From assembly GCA_037074705.1 (NCBI GenBank), contig CM073590.1, forward strand, positions 93,612,947 to 93,676,946: a stretch of 64,000 bases of DNA. The letters are read 5' to 3'. Both the position numbers and the translations under genes were made by a program. This document shows, piece by piece, positions 61,247 to 64,000 of the stretch. The stretch is from Zhengitettix transpicula. Lineage: Eukaryota; Arthropoda; Insecta; Orthoptera; Tetrigidae. Numbering within the stretch: the stretch's first letter is position 1; the number at the start of each line of letters is the position of its first letter. Under the pieces are notes generated by a model. The model searched no databases. It saw only the letters and a program-made list of their open reading frames with translations, and was not told where the DNA came from.

Positions 61247-61380
61247 CGAATCTGCCTCAACCCAAACTACGGACAGGGAATCGCGTCTGGAAAAAGTCGG
61301 ACTCCAAGGAGCTTGTTCCAATAACAGACTTATAATCAATCGGCTTAGGAATAGGACGACCGACGCCTAAGCTATGACGT

Positions 61381-64000
61381 AAAAGACTACCTACAGGCTT
61401 ACCAGGGAACACTGATTCCATAGAAACTAAATAAATAACAGTAATCGTTGAAACTGATAACCATCATCGCTCGAAAAAGTAATGCCTCGCCAGTTATTGA
61501 GAAGTTGTTGTAACGAGAATTAGCTTTAAAATGTTCGGTTTTTGATTTTGTGCTAGTACAAATATAACGAAATTATTACCGAAAAAAATTGTATCCCACA
61601 TTTCGGATTTTTCGAAGAGCTAAAATATAATCACAAATAAAACGTGAAGTTAAGATTTTAAGTAGGGATTCATTTCAATAGTTAGATGAGCGTGACCTGA
61701 TATTGAATGTAGTGTTCCCGAATCGTATAAATATGGAATAACAATATGGGCGGCTTAAACGAAACACCGAGAAAAAATTAAAGCCGTCGGAAACAATTTT
61801 GAAAACAATAATCAGGCCACGTAAGACAACTTAAGTATTTTAACTTCACAATAGTATTAAGTCTGTAGTCCAGGTCAATGTGATTTACATTCGTTTGACA
61901 AGCAAGTAAAACACAGAAATCGCCGACCATCGGGAGTATGGAATAATCACTGTGAATCAATTAAATTTCATTTTACACTACATTTTCTGAATAATGTCAA
62001 CCAAAGTTTGGATTTGGATTACTAACAATCAGTTACTTGGATGTGATTTGAAAAATGTGTGTAAATTGATGTAACTACTGAATGTAATTAATGTTAGTAG
62101 AAATATAAAACTAGGAAACATAAAACTGTTCACGCCAATTATTATAAAAATTAAAACATTACAACGCGTTAAGAAGAAACGAATAGTGTTTTAAATAGTA
62201 CATGAATGATTACTACCTTCTTGAAAATCTTAGTTTGGTACCCTAAAATTTAACATTTTTATTGACTTATAAATATGTATTGATCTTGTTAAATAATTAA
62301 TAAAAAATTGAAATGAAGCTATTAATTGTAAATATTATAAAGATTTATATAAAAAATAAATATAAGATCACGGTATATACTTTTGTTCGTTTAAATTCAG
62401 CTAAAATTAGGGACTTCGATTTTTTTCCTGTATTATACAAATTTGTGTCTAAATTAACACAATATTTATTAATATAAGAATTTTCATATTCCGTACTGCA
62501 ATGAATGGCGTATGGATAATTAATTTATGTTATATATAATTATTTTATATTACATAACATTTTGTGCGGTAAAACATTTGAGCAATATAATGATGCTTAA
62601 TAAGTGATATATTAATGAATTAAATTGGTATTAAATGCACTTTACAAGCAGCTCATTTGTTAGCTTTACAAAATATGTGTTATTAGTGATATTAGACATC
62701 GCCTACCGCAGACCAGTCCATTGTCTCCCGGATCTTATTATTATTGTATACGATGATATTGGATTCAAACTTAATAATGAAGATAGTTTTTTTTATTTCT
62801 TACTCTAAGAAAATATAACAATAAATATGACACCAGCAAATTTTAATCTGTGGAAGATCTATATCGTAAAAAAATTCATAGTAATGATATTTATTTCGTC
62901 AGTCTTCATTTAAATTTAGATAAATTTGAATCTAGTCTGGTTAAAATGTTTAAAATTTTACACTACCAAAAAGTCCTGTAAAAATAGGCGTATCTCGTTT
63001 CTTTCTAAAACAATTAGTATCACGTTCTATTTTTGAAATATGCAGCATAGTATTTTGAACACATTCATGCATCTGGATAGAATGGTAGCCATTATTTTTT
63101 CGTCGATGTAACGGAAATATTATTTATTATATTTGAACCATAAAAATGCCTCATATTTTTTTTCTATTTATAATAGCATTAACATTGATAACATTACTTT
63201 AATAATGTGCCAACATGCAGTTAGAAACAAATGATTGCCAAATGAATTTCTGCTGTAAAAATAAATCATGCAGTAGAGTTCGGGATTTCTTGGCATCTTG
63301 CTTCCTGAACAAAAACAAAGCGACGTTATTACCACCACACCAATTTATCTTCTAAAACCATTAATTCAGTTTGAAAAGTTAGAGAACGTTAATGGTTATA
63401 AATTCTATCGTTGAAAAATGTATTCTTTTTACTATCTTGCCACAGTAACAAGGTTCCTCGTAATTCCCTCTTTGTTAAAAGTTACCACAAAAATTGAAGT
63501 TTATTAAAACCTTCAATACGAATACCTCACAAATTTTTTTCACTCAAGCTGATAAAGATACTGTAAATGTAGCCACAGATAAGTCTGATTACATCAATAA
63601 CATTAACTTCTGCCTGATACGTTTACATATGTTTCTTATAAAACAAATTGCATTACTATTTTGATAGATAAAATAAAGGCACATTAAAAAAGATGGAAGG
63701 TACGCGGTTATATAGAGATTCCCACATATAAATCTTTATTTATAACGTGTTTAAACATAGCCAGAGATTAAGCCTTAAGAAAAACAAGACACTCCATTGG
63801 GATTGTTTGTAGCTTCTATCAACAGTGCCTTACACTCGCTCTCCAAATTCTTACAATCCATTTTAGTTAAGATATTGTAAATAAACTTGGTGAGGTTTTA
63901 TAATTTTTATACAAAATTGGCTTTAAATTTAATTTAATTTAACTAAGGGTTCACAAAATTGAATAGGGCCTTTTAACTCCATCACACTCATGAGTTTAAA
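61381..64000. other. Unassigned AT-rich DNA
   Basis: No gene, RNA or repeat recognised to the window end. Confidence 0.4.

Overview
This window looks like non-coding DNA from a large, AT-rich insect genome. Very long stretches lack coding signal, retroposons are dense, and there are tRNA-derived SINEs, a piggyBac remnant, LINE pseudogenes and one intron-flanked immunoglobulin-domain exon. The SINEs whose tail reads gacctcagctgtttaagcg, and the general repeat style, suggest a polyneopteran insect (stick insect, cockroach, termite or locust group). That assignment is an inference and is not proven here.

Only one host coding segment is convincing: a 131-bp minus-strand exon at 45277-45407 encoding the first half of an Ig domain, bounded by consensus splice sites. 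Most of the window may therefore be introns of one long cell-surface-protein gene. No other exon of it could be identified.

The rest is transposon archaeology. The dominant element, called family A here, is a retroposon of about 560 bp with a poly(A) tail, no tRNA-like promoter and hairpin-forming 5' ends. About sixteen copies or fragments occur (497, 1071, 2877, 3236, 4264, 23277, 24635, 34340, 38429, 39954, 40626, 46037-48055 and 56165). Five of them sit in a stack that records repeated insertion at one site. Other elements are: a foldback element with a gene-like fragment (4191-5131); a LINE reverse-transcriptase relic (5555-6462); a hairpin element with long target duplications (10608-10849, and again inside 51745-51891); a 4.6-kb array of LINE-tail-like modules (11526-16170); a LINE ORF1 interrupted by a piggyBac element (18289-20040); a long hairpin (34877-35141); tRNA-derived SINEs (35218, 60137); a dispersed repeat with E-box and TATA-like motifs (38080, 43420); a 0.9-kb repeat with TGTAATA inverted ends (45827, 52749, 57410); a LINE RNase H/3' relic (49959-50460); a 1.4-kb giant inverted repeat (50644-52038); and a DDE-transposon remnant (54614-55144).

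The elements are extensively nested: family A inside foldback and promoter-bearing repeats, piggyBac inside LINE, and the hairpin element inside an arm of the giant inverted repeat. The nesting gives relative insertion ages. Apart from the Ig exon no functional gene set or pathway can be assembled. All coordinates of repeats are by eye and uncertain by several bases unless a target duplication defines them.
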